A DNA stretch of 64,000 bases, from contig JADKFS010000001.1 of assembly GCA_016717335.1 (NCBI GenBank), positions 1,426,001 to 1,490,000 on the forward strand, read 5' to 3'. The stretch is from Candidatus Ribeiella danica. Lineage in GTDB: Bacteria > Chloroflexota > Chloroflexia > Chloroflexales > Roseiflexaceae. Shown here in pieces: positions 17,136 to 25,828 of the stretch. Every line of letters starts with the position of its first letter. Position 1 is the first letter of the stretch. A model generated the notes under the pieces. It saw only the letters and a list, made by a program, of their open reading frames with translations. It did not search any database and had not been told where the DNA came from. A program made the translations under genes and the position numbers.

Positions 17136-17406
17136 TGTTTGCTTCCTGCTGCAGCCGCTGCTTGGCGGCACTACGACAAACCAGCGATGTAACTGAGGGC
17201 AGTCTAGCAGCAGCGGTATACCACTTTATTACCAGCGTCGAGCTCCCTGACGCAGGTTGGCGTCGCGGCTTGAGATGTGCATGTGCCGATATCGCCGACT
17301 GAGTGTGACCACAATCGGGGGCGCGACAGCAGGGCCGCGGCGCCCATACCCAAACCGGTGGCCCCGCGCGGCACACCCAGTATGGCCACACTCATCTCAT
17401 ATCAGG

Positions 17407-17412
17407 TATAAT
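17407..17412 (+). promoter_or_regulatory. -10 box (TATAAT) for pcm
   Basis: A consensus TATAAT in the context CAGGTATAATGG lies 23 bases before the pcm ATG, with the SD AGGAGAG at 17422-17428. The predicted leader is under 20 bases. No clear -35 is seen. Confidence 0.6.
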
Positions 17413-17435
17413 GGAGCCTACCAGGAGAGAGCTAT

Positions 17436-18110
17436 ATGGATGCACATAATGAGCGATACGCAATGGTGCGCGCGCAGCTCGAGCGCCGCGGCATCACCGA
17501 CAGCCGCGTACTCGATGTCATGGCAAGCGTGCCGCGGCATCTGTTCGTGCCGCCCGAGGCACGCGCCCAGGCCTACGGCGATCGCGCGCTGCCGATCAGC
17601 GAGGGGCAGACGATCTCGCAGCCCTTTATCGTTGCGCTGATGGCGCAGGCGTTGTGCCTGACCAAACACGATCGCGTGCTGGAGATCGGGGCCGGCTCGG
17701 GCTACGCCGCCGCGGTGCTCAGCCTGCTGGCTGGTGAGGTCTACGCGATCGAGCGCTGGCCGGCGCTGGCCGAGAGCGCCGAGCGCCGGCTGCGGGATCT
17801 TGGCTATACCAACGTGCATATCGCCACAGGCGACGGCACGGCTGGCATGCCGGCGTACGCTCCGTTCGACGGCATCGCGGTCTCGGCGGCCGCGCCGTGG
17901 GTGCCGCTCCCGCTACGCGAGCAGCTCGGCCATGGCGGGCGAATGGTCATCCCGGTCGGCGGGCGCGGCGAGCAGTACCTGCTGCGCCTGACCCGCACCG
18001 GCCACCAGATCCAGACCGAGCGGATGGGCGAGGTGCGCTTTGTGCCGCTGATTGGCGAGCACGCCTGGGAGAACGCCGATGACCGGCGATCTACCGCAGA
18101 CGATGTCTGA
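17436..18110 (+). CDS. pcm: Protein-L-isoaspartate O-methyltransferase
   Basis: A 224-residue SAM-dependent methyltransferase that methylates isoaspartyl residues in aged proteins so that they can be repaired. It has the family motif ISEGQTISQPFIVALMAQAL, the SAM-binding motif VLEIGAGSGYAAAVL (about 82-96), the acidic residue in VYAIERWP and the later motif FDGIAVSAAAPWVP. Length is normal. ATG 17436 follows AGGAGAG at eight bases. The M50 peptidase gene follows 39 bases downstream, so both may share a transcript. Confidence 0.94.
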   Translation: MDAHNERYAMVRAQLERRGITDSRVLDVMASVPRHLFVPPEARAQAYGDRALPISEGQTISQPFIVALMAQALCLTKHDRVLEIGAGSGYAAAVLSLLAGEVYAIERWPALAESAERRLRDLGYTNVHIATGDGTAGMPAYAPFDGIAVSAAAPWVPLPLREQLGHGGRMVIPVGGRGEQYLLRLTRTGHQIQTERMGEVRFVPLIGEHAWENADDRRSTADDV

Positions 18111-18149
18111 GTAATGATCTGATATGTTCGGGGTAGCGAGCGAGGAAAC

Positions 18150-18821
18150 GTGAATAGACTCTTTAGTATGCCCGACGAGAGCGTCTTTCGGGGGCAGAAC
18201 AACGACAACTTCGAGCTGCTGAAGGCCTGGGCCGGCACGACCCTCGCCTATGCGATTTTACGAACGGGCGCTGCGAACCTGGTGACATCCAGCTTCGTGC
18301 AGAATCTGCTGATCTCAGCGATCGTCTGCGGGCTGGCGTTCGTGCTGCACGAGCTGGCGCACCGGATCGTCGCGCGCAACTACGGCGCCGAGGCCCACTT
18401 CATCGCCAACAACGGCTGGCTGCTGCTCTCGATCGTGATCGCGCTGGCAGGCTTCTTTATCGCCGCGCCTGGGGCGGTGTGGCACCGCGGCTACCTGACC
18501 AAGCGTCAGGGCGGGCTGATCGCGCTGGCGGGCCCCGCCACCAACCTGGTGGTCTCGCTGCTGTTCGTGCTCGCGCTGATCGTGCTGGTCGCCGGCCGGA
18601 TCGCGGTTCCCGACTGGGCGTTCGATCTCTGCTTCATCGGCTTCAGCCTGAATGCCTGGATCGGGCTGTTCAACATGATCCCGGCAGGGCCGTTCGACGG
18701 CGCGAAGGTGCTCGACTGGAGCCCGCTGGTCTTCGGCATTACTGTCGCGATCGGTATTCTGCTGACGTTTGTACTCGGCCAGAGCGCGACGCTGCTGAGG
18801 CTGCTGAGCTTATTCGCGTAG
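18150..18821 (+). CDS. M50 (site-2-protease family) membrane metalloprotease
   Basis: A 223-residue membrane protein starting at GTG 18150 after GAGGAAAC. The zinc motif HELAH (His67, Glu68, His71) lies in one membrane helix. The third ligand motif NMIPAGPFDG (Asn175 to Asp183) lies in a later helix, the arrangement of intramembrane M50 proteases. About five hydrophobic segments are present; there is no PDZ or CBS domain, so it is a minimal form. Such enzymes cut transmembrane substrates such as anti-sigma factors. The physical neighbour is an ECF sigma gene, but no anti-sigma factor is seen, so the substrate is unknown. Confidence 0.85.
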   Translation: MNRLFSMPDESVFRGQNNDNFELLKAWAGTTLAYAILRTGAANLVTSSFVQNLLISAIVCGLAFVLHELAHRIVARNYGAEAHFIANNGWLLLSIVIALAGFFIAAPGAVWHRGYLTKRQGGLIALAGPATNLVVSLLFVLALIVLVAGRIAVPDWAFDLCFIGFSLNAWIGLFNMIPAGPFDGAKVLDWSPLVFGITVAIGILLTFVLGQSATLLRLLSLFA

Positions 18822-18962
18822 GAATTGTCGAATTCTAACGCCACGGTGAGATTTCGCTTTCCACAGAGCCTATGGAAAGCGGTACAGTGATGCCGTGCCG
18901 GATGAGCCGCCACGCAACCTATAGTCTCCGTGGCTTGAAGCTCGCATACAAGGAGTGACACC

Positions 18963-19715
18963 ATGCGCATCCCCCTGATCGCCGGGAACTGGAAGATGTA
19001 CAAGACGATCGGCGAAGCCGTCGATCTGGTCGAGGCGCTGCTGCGCGACCTCGGCGACACCAGCGACCGCGAGGTGCTGGTCTGCCCGCCATACACCGCG
19101 CTGCACGCGCTCAGCCCACTGCTGCAGGAGACGCCGATCGCTCTGGGGGCGCAGGACGTCTTCTACGAGGCGCAGGGCGCCTACACGGGCGCGATCTCGC
19201 CGGTGATGCTGAAGGATGTCGGCTGCCGCTATGTCATCGTCGGCCACAGCGAGCGCCGGCAGGTCTTCGGCGATAGCGACGCGCTGATCAACCGCAAGCT
19301 GCACGCGGCGCACAGCCACGGCCTGCGCCCAATCCTGTGCGTCGGCGAGACCAAGCCGCAGCGCGATGCCGGAGAGGCCGAGACGGTCGTCGTCGGCCAG
19401 GTGCGGGCGGGCCTGGCGGGCGTGAGCACCGAGACGATGGGCAGCGTCGTGATCGCCTACGAGCCGGTCTGGGCGATTGGCACGGGCGATACCGCTACGC
19501 CGGACGACGCGCAGGCGATGCACGCGACCATCCGGCGGACGCTGGCCGAGCTCTACGACCAGGCCACCGCCGATCAGATCCGCATCCAGTACGGCGGCAG
19601 CGTCAAGCCGGACAACGTCGACGTGCTGATGAGCCAGCCCGATATCGACGGGGCGCTGGTGGGCGGGGCGGCGCTCAAGGCCGACAGCTTCCTGCGGATC
19701 ATCCGGTTCCGCTGA
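18963..19715 (+). CDS. tpiA: Triosephosphate isomerase
   Basis: A 250-residue TIM-barrel enzyme that interconverts dihydroxyacetone phosphate and glyceraldehyde 3-phosphate in glycolysis. Substrate Lys11 is in AGNWKMYK, the catalytic histidine in VGHSERR, the catalytic glutamate in AYEPVWAIGTG, and the phosphate loops are YGGSVKPDN and GGAAL. ATG 18963 has AAGGAG upstream. No other glycolytic gene is adjacent. Confidence 0.97.
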   Translation: MRIPLIAGNWKMYKTIGEAVDLVEALLRDLGDTSDREVLVCPPYTALHALSPLLQETPIALGAQDVFYEAQGAYTGAISPVMLKDVGCRYVIVGHSERRQVFGDSDALINRKLHAAHSHGLRPILCVGETKPQRDAGEAETVVVGQVRAGLAGVSTETMGSVVIAYEPVWAIGTGDTATPDDAQAMHATIRRTLAELYDQATADQIRIQYGGSVKPDNVDVLMSQPDIDGALVGGAALKADSFLRIIRFR

Positions 19716-19746
19716 TCGCAAACCGGCGCACAACACTTGCTAGACA

Positions 19747-19797
19747 AAAGACGAAGGACGGAAGGCTCGCACCTTTCGTCTTTCGTCTTTCGTCTTC
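19747..19797. repeat. Heptamer-array hairpin after tpiA
   Basis: The left arm 19747-19765 (AAAGACGAAGGACGGAAGG) faces a right arm of CGTCTTT-like heptamers at 19772-19797, near-complementary with a six-base loop. It may end the tpiA transcript, but it belongs by design to the 7/8-mer element family described in the findings. Confidence 0.65.
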
Positions 19798-19812
19798 TAT
19801 GAGAGGAGATTT

Positions 19813-20346
19813 ATGGAGCTGGAGCTATGGATTCTGCTGCGCCTGGTCATTGCGATGCTGCTGAGTGGGCTGATCGGCTACGAGCGCGAGCGCACCGGCA
19901 AAGACGCCGGGCTGCGCACCCATATGCTCGTGGCGATCGGGGCCGCACTGTTCGTGTCATTTACCGATCTCTTCGTGGTCGAGTCGCTGCCGCTGGCTCC
20001 GCCCGGGCCATCCGGTAACTTCCGCGTGCAGATAGAGCCACTCGCGACGGTGGAGGCGATCGTGACCGGCATTAGCTTCTTGGGCGCAGGCACGATCTTC
20101 GTCTCGGGGAAGGGCAACCGGGTGAAGGGCCTGACGACGGCGGCATCGATCTGGGTGACAGCGGCGGTCGGCATCGCCGTCGGGCTGGAGCGCTACATCC
20201 TGGCGGCCGGCAGCACGCTGCTGATCCTGCTGGTGCTACGAATCGTGAACCGGCTGGAGCTAACCCCCGAGAGCCGCGGCGCGGACGAGGGCGCGAGCCA
20301 GGATCAGCAGGGCTTCAAGCATGCAGACACGTCGCGCCCGACCTGA
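19813..20346 (+). CDS. MgtC/SapB family membrane protein
   Basis: A 177-residue protein with four to five hydrophobic segments. Family marks are LSGLIGYERERTGKDAGLRTH near the N-terminus, SFLGAGTIF and GLTTAASIWVTAAVGIAVG. MgtC homologues affect magnesium homeostasis and membrane ATP synthase activity; many free-living bacteria carry short forms like this. The start at ATG 19813 follows GAGGAG. The C-terminal 30 residues are polar and probably cytoplasmic. No magnesium transporter lies beside it. Confidence 0.88.
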   Translation: MELELWILLRLVIAMLLSGLIGYERERTGKDAGLRTHMLVAIGAALFVSFTDLFVVESLPLAPPGPSGNFRVQIEPLATVEAIVTGISFLGAGTIFVSGKGNRVKGLTTAASIWVTAAVGIAVGLERYILAAGSTLLILLVLRIVNRLELTPESRGADEGASQDQQGFKHADTSRPT

Positions 20347-20415
20347 TGGGCGCTCGACCGCGTGGTCATAATCGAATTGGGGGGAGCCGTAACCATCGTG
20401 GAGCACGAGGGAGTA

Positions 20416-20814
20416 TTAGCAGATATCGCTGTCGATGGTCAGGCAATCGTCGAGCGCGGCAATCGCCAGACGACGCAGCAGCGTAAGCGGCACCGGCTTG
20501 GTGAGATAATGATCGACATGCAGATATTGGGCCGCCTCGTAGAGCTCGGGCGAGCTATACGCCGTGATCAGAATGATTCGCGAGGCGATCTGGCGCTGAC
20601 GCACCTGCTCGATTAGCTCGAGACCGTTCATCATGGGCATATGATAGTCGGTGATGATCAGATCAGGAGAACAAACTGCAAGTGCATCAAGCGCCTCCTG
20701 GCCGGAAGCAGCAGTTGCGATGTGGCAGTCGACCGCCAGGGTGCGCAGGGCCTGCTCGACCATCAAACGCTGGTTTGCTTCGTCGTCTACTATGAGAATG
20801 GAGCGTGATGTCAT
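20416..20814 (-). CDS. Stand-alone response regulator receiver domain
   Basis: A 132-residue CheY-like protein with no output domain. The acidic pocket is Asp10/Asp11, the phospho-acceptor is Asp56 in DLIITDYHMP, and the switch residues are Thr84 and Lys106 (LTKP). It would pass phosphate to or from a partner, or act by protein contact. No kinase is adjacent; the orphan kinases in this window are at 2658 and 56131. ATG 20814 is preceded by GAGGG. It is divergently oriented from the marR gene. Confidence 0.9.
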   Translation of the reverse strand: MTSRSILIVDDEANQRLMVEQALRTLAVDCHIATAASGQEALDALAVCSPDLIITDYHMPMMNGLELIEQVRQRQIASRIILITAYSSPELYEAAQYLHVDHYLTKPVPLTLLRRLAIAALDDCLTIDSDIC

Positions 20815-20966
20815 TGCTGGCCCTCACCACATCGTCGGCGGGAATCCGTTCGTTGGACCTGCTGCGATCATACCCTGCTTACCCTGGGGTGTGGCACGCA
20901 AGATGTGATCAGTATGTAGGCGGGGCTGTAATACACGCAACTGCGCGACCGACGTATAGGCGTTTC

Positions 20967-21023
20967 CATTCACGTATTTGACGCGTGGTCATGTGAATGA
21001 TATACTTAGCGATATTAAATATC
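20967..21023 (+). promoter_or_regulatory. Promoter and candidate operators of the marR gene
   Basis: TTGACG (20978-20983) and TATACT (21001-21006) are separated by exactly 17 bases. CATTCAC at 20967 and GTGAATG at 20993-20999 form an inverted repeat around the -35. GATATTAAATATC at 21011-21023 is a palindrome just after the expected start site. MarR-family repressors commonly bind such palindromes at their own promoters, so autoregulation is likely. The 90-base leader shows no other structure. Confidence 0.7.
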
Positions 21024-21100
21024 AATAAGGCTATACGTTAGCATATGCGCGAGCCGGGCCGTAGCAGTTTGCTTGGCAGGCGCAGTGAGGTAGGCGAGCT

Positions 21101-21598
21101 ATGGGCTTCAGCGGCGTGGACCACGACCTGTTCGAGCAAGTCGAACAAGCGATTGTGCAGATCGGCTGGCTGGGGCAACGACAATTCATGCAGCTGCTGG
21201 CCGACGATCGGTTCGACCTGACGATCCCCCAGTTCCACACGCTGCTGCACCTGAGCTATTGCGACGGCGAGTGCAAGATGTCGGACCTGGCGCGCTCGAC
21301 GCACCAGTCGGCCGCATCGCTCACCGGCGTCGTCGACCGGCTGCTCGAAAAGCAGCTGGTCGAGCGCGGCCGGCCGCAAGGCGATCGGCGCCAGGTTGTG
21401 GTGACGGTGACAGAGCGCGGGCGGTCGCTGCTGCAGACGATCCAGCACGCGCGGCGCGACGAGATGCGCGTGTCGCTCGCACATCTTGAGGCAGCCGAGC
21501 TGAACGATCTGCTCCAGCTGCTCAACGCAGTGGTGGAAGGAATGCAGCACACGGTCGAGACAAACGAGCGCGGCGAGAGCCGGGGGTTCAAACACTGA
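21101..21598 (+). CDS. MarR family transcriptional regulator
   Basis: A 165-residue winged-helix protein. The recognition part is CKMSDLARSTHQSAASLTGV, followed by the wing VERGRPQGDRRQVVVTVTERG, typical of MarR. The C-terminal helix (LNDLLQLLNAVVEGMQHTV) would dimerise. The regulator usually controls a neighbouring efflux or stress gene. Here lon lies downstream behind a 257-base gap, and the upstream response regulator is divergent. Ligand unknown. Confidence 0.9.
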   Translation: MGFSGVDHDLFEQVEQAIVQIGWLGQRQFMQLLADDRFDLTIPQFHTLLHLSYCDGECKMSDLARSTHQSAASLTGVVDRLLEKQLVERGRPQGDRRQVVVTVTERGRSLLQTIQHARRDEMRVSLAHLEAAELNDLLQLLNAVVEGMQHTVETNERGESRGFKH

Positions 21599-21855
21599 CC
21601 CGAGAATTGTGGCATACGCGCGACATGGGCGAACCTCCAGACCAGGATGTTCGGTGTAGTGAGTAGCGAGCGACGCACACCACAGCACAATTGTGCACGA
21701 TCTGGGTCTCAGGCAGCACTCATCTCGATCGTATCAAAGATGTGGTACCATGTGCTCGATCAGTAGAAATTACGCGATGGGCTGAGCGAAAAGTGCCATT
21801 CACACTAAATTGCTGAAACAACCCGGGCATGTAGCCTGACAAGCGAGGATAGCAG

Positions 21856-24282
21856 ATGAGTAAGAACAAAGAAACCTCCGAGCGCGAGACGCCAGTGGCG
21901 GCGCGGCAAACCGACACCCTTGAGCGGGAGCTGCCGCTGGTGGTGCTGGGAGAGATGGTGATTATGCCTCACATGACCGTGCCGCTGCAGGTCGGGCAGG
22001 GGAAATCCTACCGGGCGATGGAGCAAGCATGGGAAGAGGACCAGGAAGTGCTGCTGATCTTCGTCTCCGAGAGCGAGATCGAGGGCTACAAAAACGGCCA
22101 GCCGCAGAAGCTGCCGCCGATTGGCGTGATCGCCCGCCTCGAAGAGTTCATCAAGCTGCCCGACGGCACGGTGCGCATCATTCTGGAGGGCCTGGTACGC
22201 GCGGCGCTGCACAGCAGCACGCAGACCGAGCCGTTCTACCGCGTGCGCTGCCTGCCGGTGCCCGACCCTGAGCCGGTCGGCATGGAGGTCGAGGCGCTGA
22301 TGGATACGGTGAAACAGCAAGTAGACGAGTTCGTCGACCACCTTGGCGAGGTCCCGCAGGACGCGGTCGCGTTCGTGCACCGGATCGACAAGCCGGGCCA
22401 CCTGGCGGACATCGTCACGTACGCGCCCGCGTTTGAGTTCCAGGAGCGGCTCGACATCTTGAATGAGATCGACCCGGTCGAGCGGCTACGCAAGGGCTAC
22501 ATGCTGCTGGCGCGCCAGCTGGAGCTGCTCAAGCTGCGCCAGAAGATCCAGCAGGACACCAAGGAGGTGCTGGATCAGAGCCAGCGCGAGTATTTCCTGC
22601 GCGAGCAGATGCGCGTGATCCGGCGTGAGCTGGGCGAGGACGAGGACTCGGACGACCCGATCGACGAGCTGAGGCGCAAGATCGCCGAGCTGAAGGCGCC
22701 CGACCACGTGAAAGAGCAGGCCACCCACGAGCTGAAGCGGCTCGCACAGCAGGGCATGAACAGCCCCGAGGCCGGCGTGATCCGCACCTACCTGGACTGG
22801 ATCTTGAACCTGCCGTGGTCCGAGGAGGACCAGGCGGAGATCAGTATCGCCCAGGCACAGCAAGTGCTGGACGAGGACCACTACGGCCTGGAGAAGGTCA
22901 AGGAGCGCATCCTGGAGTACCTGGCGGTGCGCAAGCTGGCCGGCAACAAGATGCGCTCGCCGATCCTGTGCTTCGTCGGGCCGCCCGGCGTGGGCAAGAC
23001 CTCGCTCGGCCGCTCGATCGCGCGCGCGCTGGGGCGCCAGTTCGTCCGGACGAGCCTGGGCGGCATCCGCGACGAGGCCGAGATCCGCGGGCACCGGCGC
23101 ACCTACATCGGCGCGATGCCGGGCCGAATCATCCAGGGTATGAAGACGGCCAAGTCGCGCTACCCGGTCTATATTCTGGACGAGGTGGACAAGGTCGGCC
23201 AGGATTTCCGCGGCGACCCGACCTCGGCGCTGCTGGAAGTGCTCGACCCGGAGCAGAACAACACATTCTCGGATCACTACCTGGAGATCCCGTACGACCT
23301 GTCGCAGGTAGTCTTCATCGCGACGGCGAACCAGCTCGACCCGATCCCCGGGCCGCTACGCGACCGGATGGAGATCATCGAGATCGGCGGGTACACCGAG
23401 GACGAGAAGCTGGGGATCGCGCAGGGCTTCCTGGTGCGGAAGCAGCGCGAGTTCCACGGGCTGGGCTTAGAGCAGGTGCAGATCACCGACGCAGCCATTC
23501 TGAAGCTGATCCGCGAGTACACCCGCGAGGCCGGCGTGCGCAACCTTGAGCGTGAGATCGCCAGCCTGTGCCGCAAGATCGCCCGCAAGGTGGCTTCCTC
23601 GGCCGACCAGAGCGAAGAAGCGCAGAGCTACGTGATCGACGCGGGCGACATCACCTCGTACATCGGGCCGGAGCGCTTCTCGTTTGGCCTGGCGGAGGAG
23701 AAGGACGAGATCGGCGTCGCGACCGGGGTCTACTGGTCGCCGACCGGCGGCGACACGCTCTCGATTGAGGTGCTGCCGGTGCGCGGCAAGGGCGCGCTGC
23801 AGCTGACCGGGCAGCTAGGCGACGTGATGAAGGAGTCGGCTCAGGCGGCGCTGTCGTACGCGCGCTACCGCGCCGACCAGCTGGGGATCGACCCGAACTA
23901 CTTCGAGGAGCACAACATCCACGTGCACGTGCCCGAGGGCGCGGTGCCGAAGGATGGCCCGTCGGCCGGCATCACGCTGACCACCGCGCTGATCTCGGCG
24001 ATGACCGGCCGGCCGGTGCGGCGCGACGTGGCGATGACCGGTGAGGTGACGCTGCGCGGTAAGGTGCTGCCGATCGGCGGCCTGAAGGAGAAGACGCTGG
24101 CGGCCCACCGCGCCGGCATCAAGACCTTCATCCTGCCGAAGGACAACGCCAAGGACATCAGCGAGCTGCCGCAGAAGGTGCGCGACGACCTGCAGCTCAT
24201 CCCGGTCTCGTCGATGGACGAGGTGCTCAACATCGCGCTGACCAGCGTGCAGGAAGTGATCGTCAAGCCCAAGGTGCTATAG
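21856..24282 (+). CDS. lon: ATP-dependent Lon protease
   Basis: An 808-residue protein of the usual LonA size. Order: N-terminal substrate-recognition domain (about 25-220), coiled coil (about 225-290), AAA+ domain with Walker A GPPGVGKTS near 375-383 and Walker B VYILDEVDK, then the protease domain with catalytic Ser703 (PKDGPSAG) and Lys746 (GGLKEK). It unfolds and degrades damaged and regulatory proteins in the cytoplasm. ATG 21856 follows GAGGAT. The 257-base upstream region shows TGGTACCAT near 21744 as a weak extended -10; no heat-shock repressor site (CIRCE) was noticed. Confidence 0.97.
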   Translation: MSKNKETSERETPVAARQTDTLERELPLVVLGEMVIMPHMTVPLQVGQGKSYRAMEQAWEEDQEVLLIFVSESEIEGYKNGQPQKLPPIGVIARLEEFIKLPDGTVRIILEGLVRAALHSSTQTEPFYRVRCLPVPDPEPVGMEVEALMDTVKQQVDEFVDHLGEVPQDAVAFVHRIDKPGHLADIVTYAPAFEFQERLDILNEIDPVERLRKGYMLLARQLELLKLRQKIQQDTKEVLDQSQREYFLREQMRVIRRELGEDEDSDDPIDELRRKIAELKAPDHVKEQATHELKRLAQQGMNSPEAGVIRTYLDWILNLPWSEEDQAEISIAQAQQVLDEDHYGLEKVKERILEYLAVRKLAGNKMRSPILCFVGPPGVGKTSLGRSIARALGRQFVRTSLGGIRDEAEIRGHRRTYIGAMPGRIIQGMKTAKSRYPVYILDEVDKVGQDFRGDPTSALLEVLDPEQNNTFSDHYLEIPYDLSQVVFIATANQLDPIPGPLRDRMEIIEIGGYTEDEKLGIAQGFLVRKQREFHGLGLEQVQITDAAILKLIREYTREAGVRNLEREIASLCRKIARKVASSADQSEEAQSYVIDAGDITSYIGPERFSFGLAEEKDEIGVATGVYWSPTGGDTLSIEVLPVRGKGALQLTGQLGDVMKESAQAALSYARYRADQLGIDPNYFEEHNIHVHVPEGAVPKDGPSAGITLTTALISAMTGRPVRRDVAMTGEVTLRGKVLPIGGLKEKTLAAHRAGIKTFILPKDNAKDISELPQKVRDDLQLIPVSSMDEVLNIALTSVQEVIVKPKVL

Positions 24283-24337
24283 CCGCGATCGCGACATGAT
24301 GTGAGTGAGGGAGCGGCGCGTTGCGCTGCTCCCTCAT

Positions 24338-24480
24338 TTTGTGAGCAGGCGCCCCCCGGCTACAGATGGCGCGCCCGCACGCCGGCGGGCTCAAGCCCGC
24401 GGCTAGCCGTACGAAGCCCGCTGCCGCGGGCTGGATCAGGCCGTGTGAATGGCCTTCGGCACGGTAGCCCGCCCATTCAC
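24338..24480. repeat. Intergenic repeat of paired self-complementary blocks
   Basis: After lon comes a chain of short self-complementary blocks: GGGCTCAAGCCC, then GCCCGCTGCCGCGGGC, and further weaker ones. A related chain with GGGCTAAAGCCC and GGCCACCTCCGTGGCC lies at 47096-47160. No ORF of interest is present; the element may serve as a transcript end for lon. Confidence 0.5.
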
Positions 24481-24522
24481 GGGCCAGCGGTTGGCGCGCT
24501 GTGCAAAAGAATACGTCGCACA

Positions 24523-24630
24523 CCGCTGAACCGCTGAACCGCTGAACCGCTGAACCGCTGAACCGCTGAACCGCTGAACCGCTGAACCGCTGAACCGCTG
24601 AACCGCTGAACCGCTGAACCGCTGAACCGC
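24523..24630. repeat. Tandem array of 13 octamers (CCGCTGAA)
   Basis: Thirteen uninterrupted, identical copies of the 8-base unit CCGCTGAA run from 24523 to 24626, followed by a partial unit. Perfect identity suggests recent expansion by slippage. The array ends six bases before a good promoter (24636-24664) for the DHH-like gene, so its copy number could change promoter activity. Open frames through it only spell an octapeptide repeat and are not believed. Confidence 0.95.
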
Positions 24631-24635
24631 GTCAG

Positions 24636-24664
24636 TTGCACGCATATTGCCTTTCTGCTATACT
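24636..24664 (+). promoter_or_regulatory. Promoter of the DHH/MYG1-like gene
   Basis: TTGCAC (24636-24641) and TATACT (24659-24664) are 17 bases apart, and TGC precedes the -10, giving an extended -10. The start codon is 107 bases further on. The octamer array abuts the -35 side. Confidence 0.65.
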
Positions 24665-24770
24665 TCCGGGCTGGATTCGGTCCCTGGCGCGCAGCTCTGG
24701 GATGCGCCCCGCACAATCTCGTCAACACCGACGCCTCCCGATCACAGACCCTGGAAAGTGAGCAGCTTCG

Positions 24771-25595
24771 TTGGAGCGTCCAACGACGATTGTAGGGCAC
24801 ATAGCTCCGGATCTGGATTGCCTCACGGCAATCTGGATCCTGATTCGCTTTGACAATCTCGCGGAGGCCGCGCTGGAGTTCGTGCCGGCCGGCCGGACCT
24901 GGCAGGATCGGCCGGTCGACTCCGATCCGCATACCATCCACGTGGACACTGGCGGCGGCCGCTACGACCACCACCAGCGCGCGTCGCGCAGCTTGTGCGC
25001 GGCCGAGCTGGTGCGCCGCGCCATCGCTCCGAAGGACCTCGCGCTCGAGCGGATGGTCCGGCAGGTCTGCCAGATCGACAACGCGACCGCGCCGCCCGGC
25101 GAACTCGGCTTCTTCAATATCACGTCGCTGATCACCGGCTACAATCTGCTGTTCCCCAGCCGGCCGCACCACGTCGCCTACGCGATGCTCAGCAACCTGG
25201 ACGCCTGGCACGAGCACGAGACGCGCCAGATCCGGCTGGAGACCGCCTTTGCGAACCGGCTGGAATTCGAGACTCCCTGGGGCCTTGGCATCGCGATGGA
25301 GAGCGATGACGGCGGGTCGAGCAAGCTGGCCTACCGGAACGGCGCCGTGCTGTACGCCTACCGCGACGGGCAGGGCTGGATGGGCATCGCGGCGCAGTCC
25401 CGCTCCAACGTCGACCTCACGCCGATCTACCACGAGCTACAGCAGGTCGACCGCGGGGCCGACTGGTATCTGCACCCGAACCACCGGCTGCTGCTGTGCG
25501 GCAGCGCCACGGCGCCGCCGCGGATGCCTTCCCACCTGACGCTGCCCGAGCTGGTACGCATCATCCAGGGCAAGGCGCCGCTATACGGCAGCTGA
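24771..25595 (+). CDS. DHH/MYG1-like phosphoesterase-family protein
   Basis: A 274-residue protein. The start is TTG 24771: a stop lies in frame four codons upstream, and GGAAAG precedes it at 13-14 bases. Near the N-terminus, GHIAPDLDCLTAIWIL places an aspartate-rich motif like that opening DHH phosphoesterases. VDTGGGRYDHHQRA resembles the DHHQR block of MYG1-type proteins. A conserved-looking region (HVAYAMLSNLDAWHEHE) follows. The set suggests a divalent-metal phosphodiesterase, but the full DHH motif series is not intact, so this is a fold-level assignment. The array and promoter before it suggest variable expression. Confidence 0.6.
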   Translation: MERPTTIVGHIAPDLDCLTAIWILIRFDNLAEAALEFVPAGRTWQDRPVDSDPHTIHVDTGGGRYDHHQRASRSLCAAELVRRAIAPKDLALERMVRQVCQIDNATAPPGELGFFNITSLITGYNLLFPSRPHHVAYAMLSNLDAWHEHETRQIRLETAFANRLEFETPWGLGIAMESDDGGSSKLAYRNGAVLYAYRDGQGWMGIAAQSRSNVDLTPIYHELQQVDRGADWYLHPNHRLLLCGSATAPPRMPSHLTLPELVRIIQGKAPLYGS

Positions 25596-25637
25596 TAGGG
25601 ATCTTTGTTTTCTAATGACACGACTTACGCGGTGGTG

Positions 25638-25770
25638 CCCCTCACCCCCCAACCCCCCGCTCCCCAGCGGGGAGCGGGGGGTTGGCGGCGGTGTGGCGGT
25701 TGCGGCTTCGCCGCAACCGCCACACCGCCCATCTTCACCCCCACGCAGGTAGGGGCGGGGAGAGGGGAAG
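25638..25770. repeat. GC-rich compound hairpin element between DHH-like and CBS genes
   Basis: Two strong hairpins: CCCCCCGCTCCCC with GGGAGCGGGGGG near 25652-25681, and a 20-bp perfect stem at 25687-25706 with 25710-25729 around the loop TTC. The element matches the family at 36714 and 57545 in its C-rich start, G-rich end and TTC loop, but its stem sequence differs. Confidence 0.7.
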
Positions 25771-25828
25771 CTGAGCGGATCTTGGAAGCGAACCCGAGCG
25801 ATCGATCAAGCATGAGGAGAAGGGGCGT

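Noticed and set aside
24523..24630. Possible CRISPR array
   Set aside because: The units are 8 bases, directly adjacent and without spacers; no cas genes are in the window.
24477..25433. Minus-strand frame containing FSGSAVQR repeats
   Set aside because: The repeat peptide is only the octamer array read through; the rest is antisense to the DHH-like gene.
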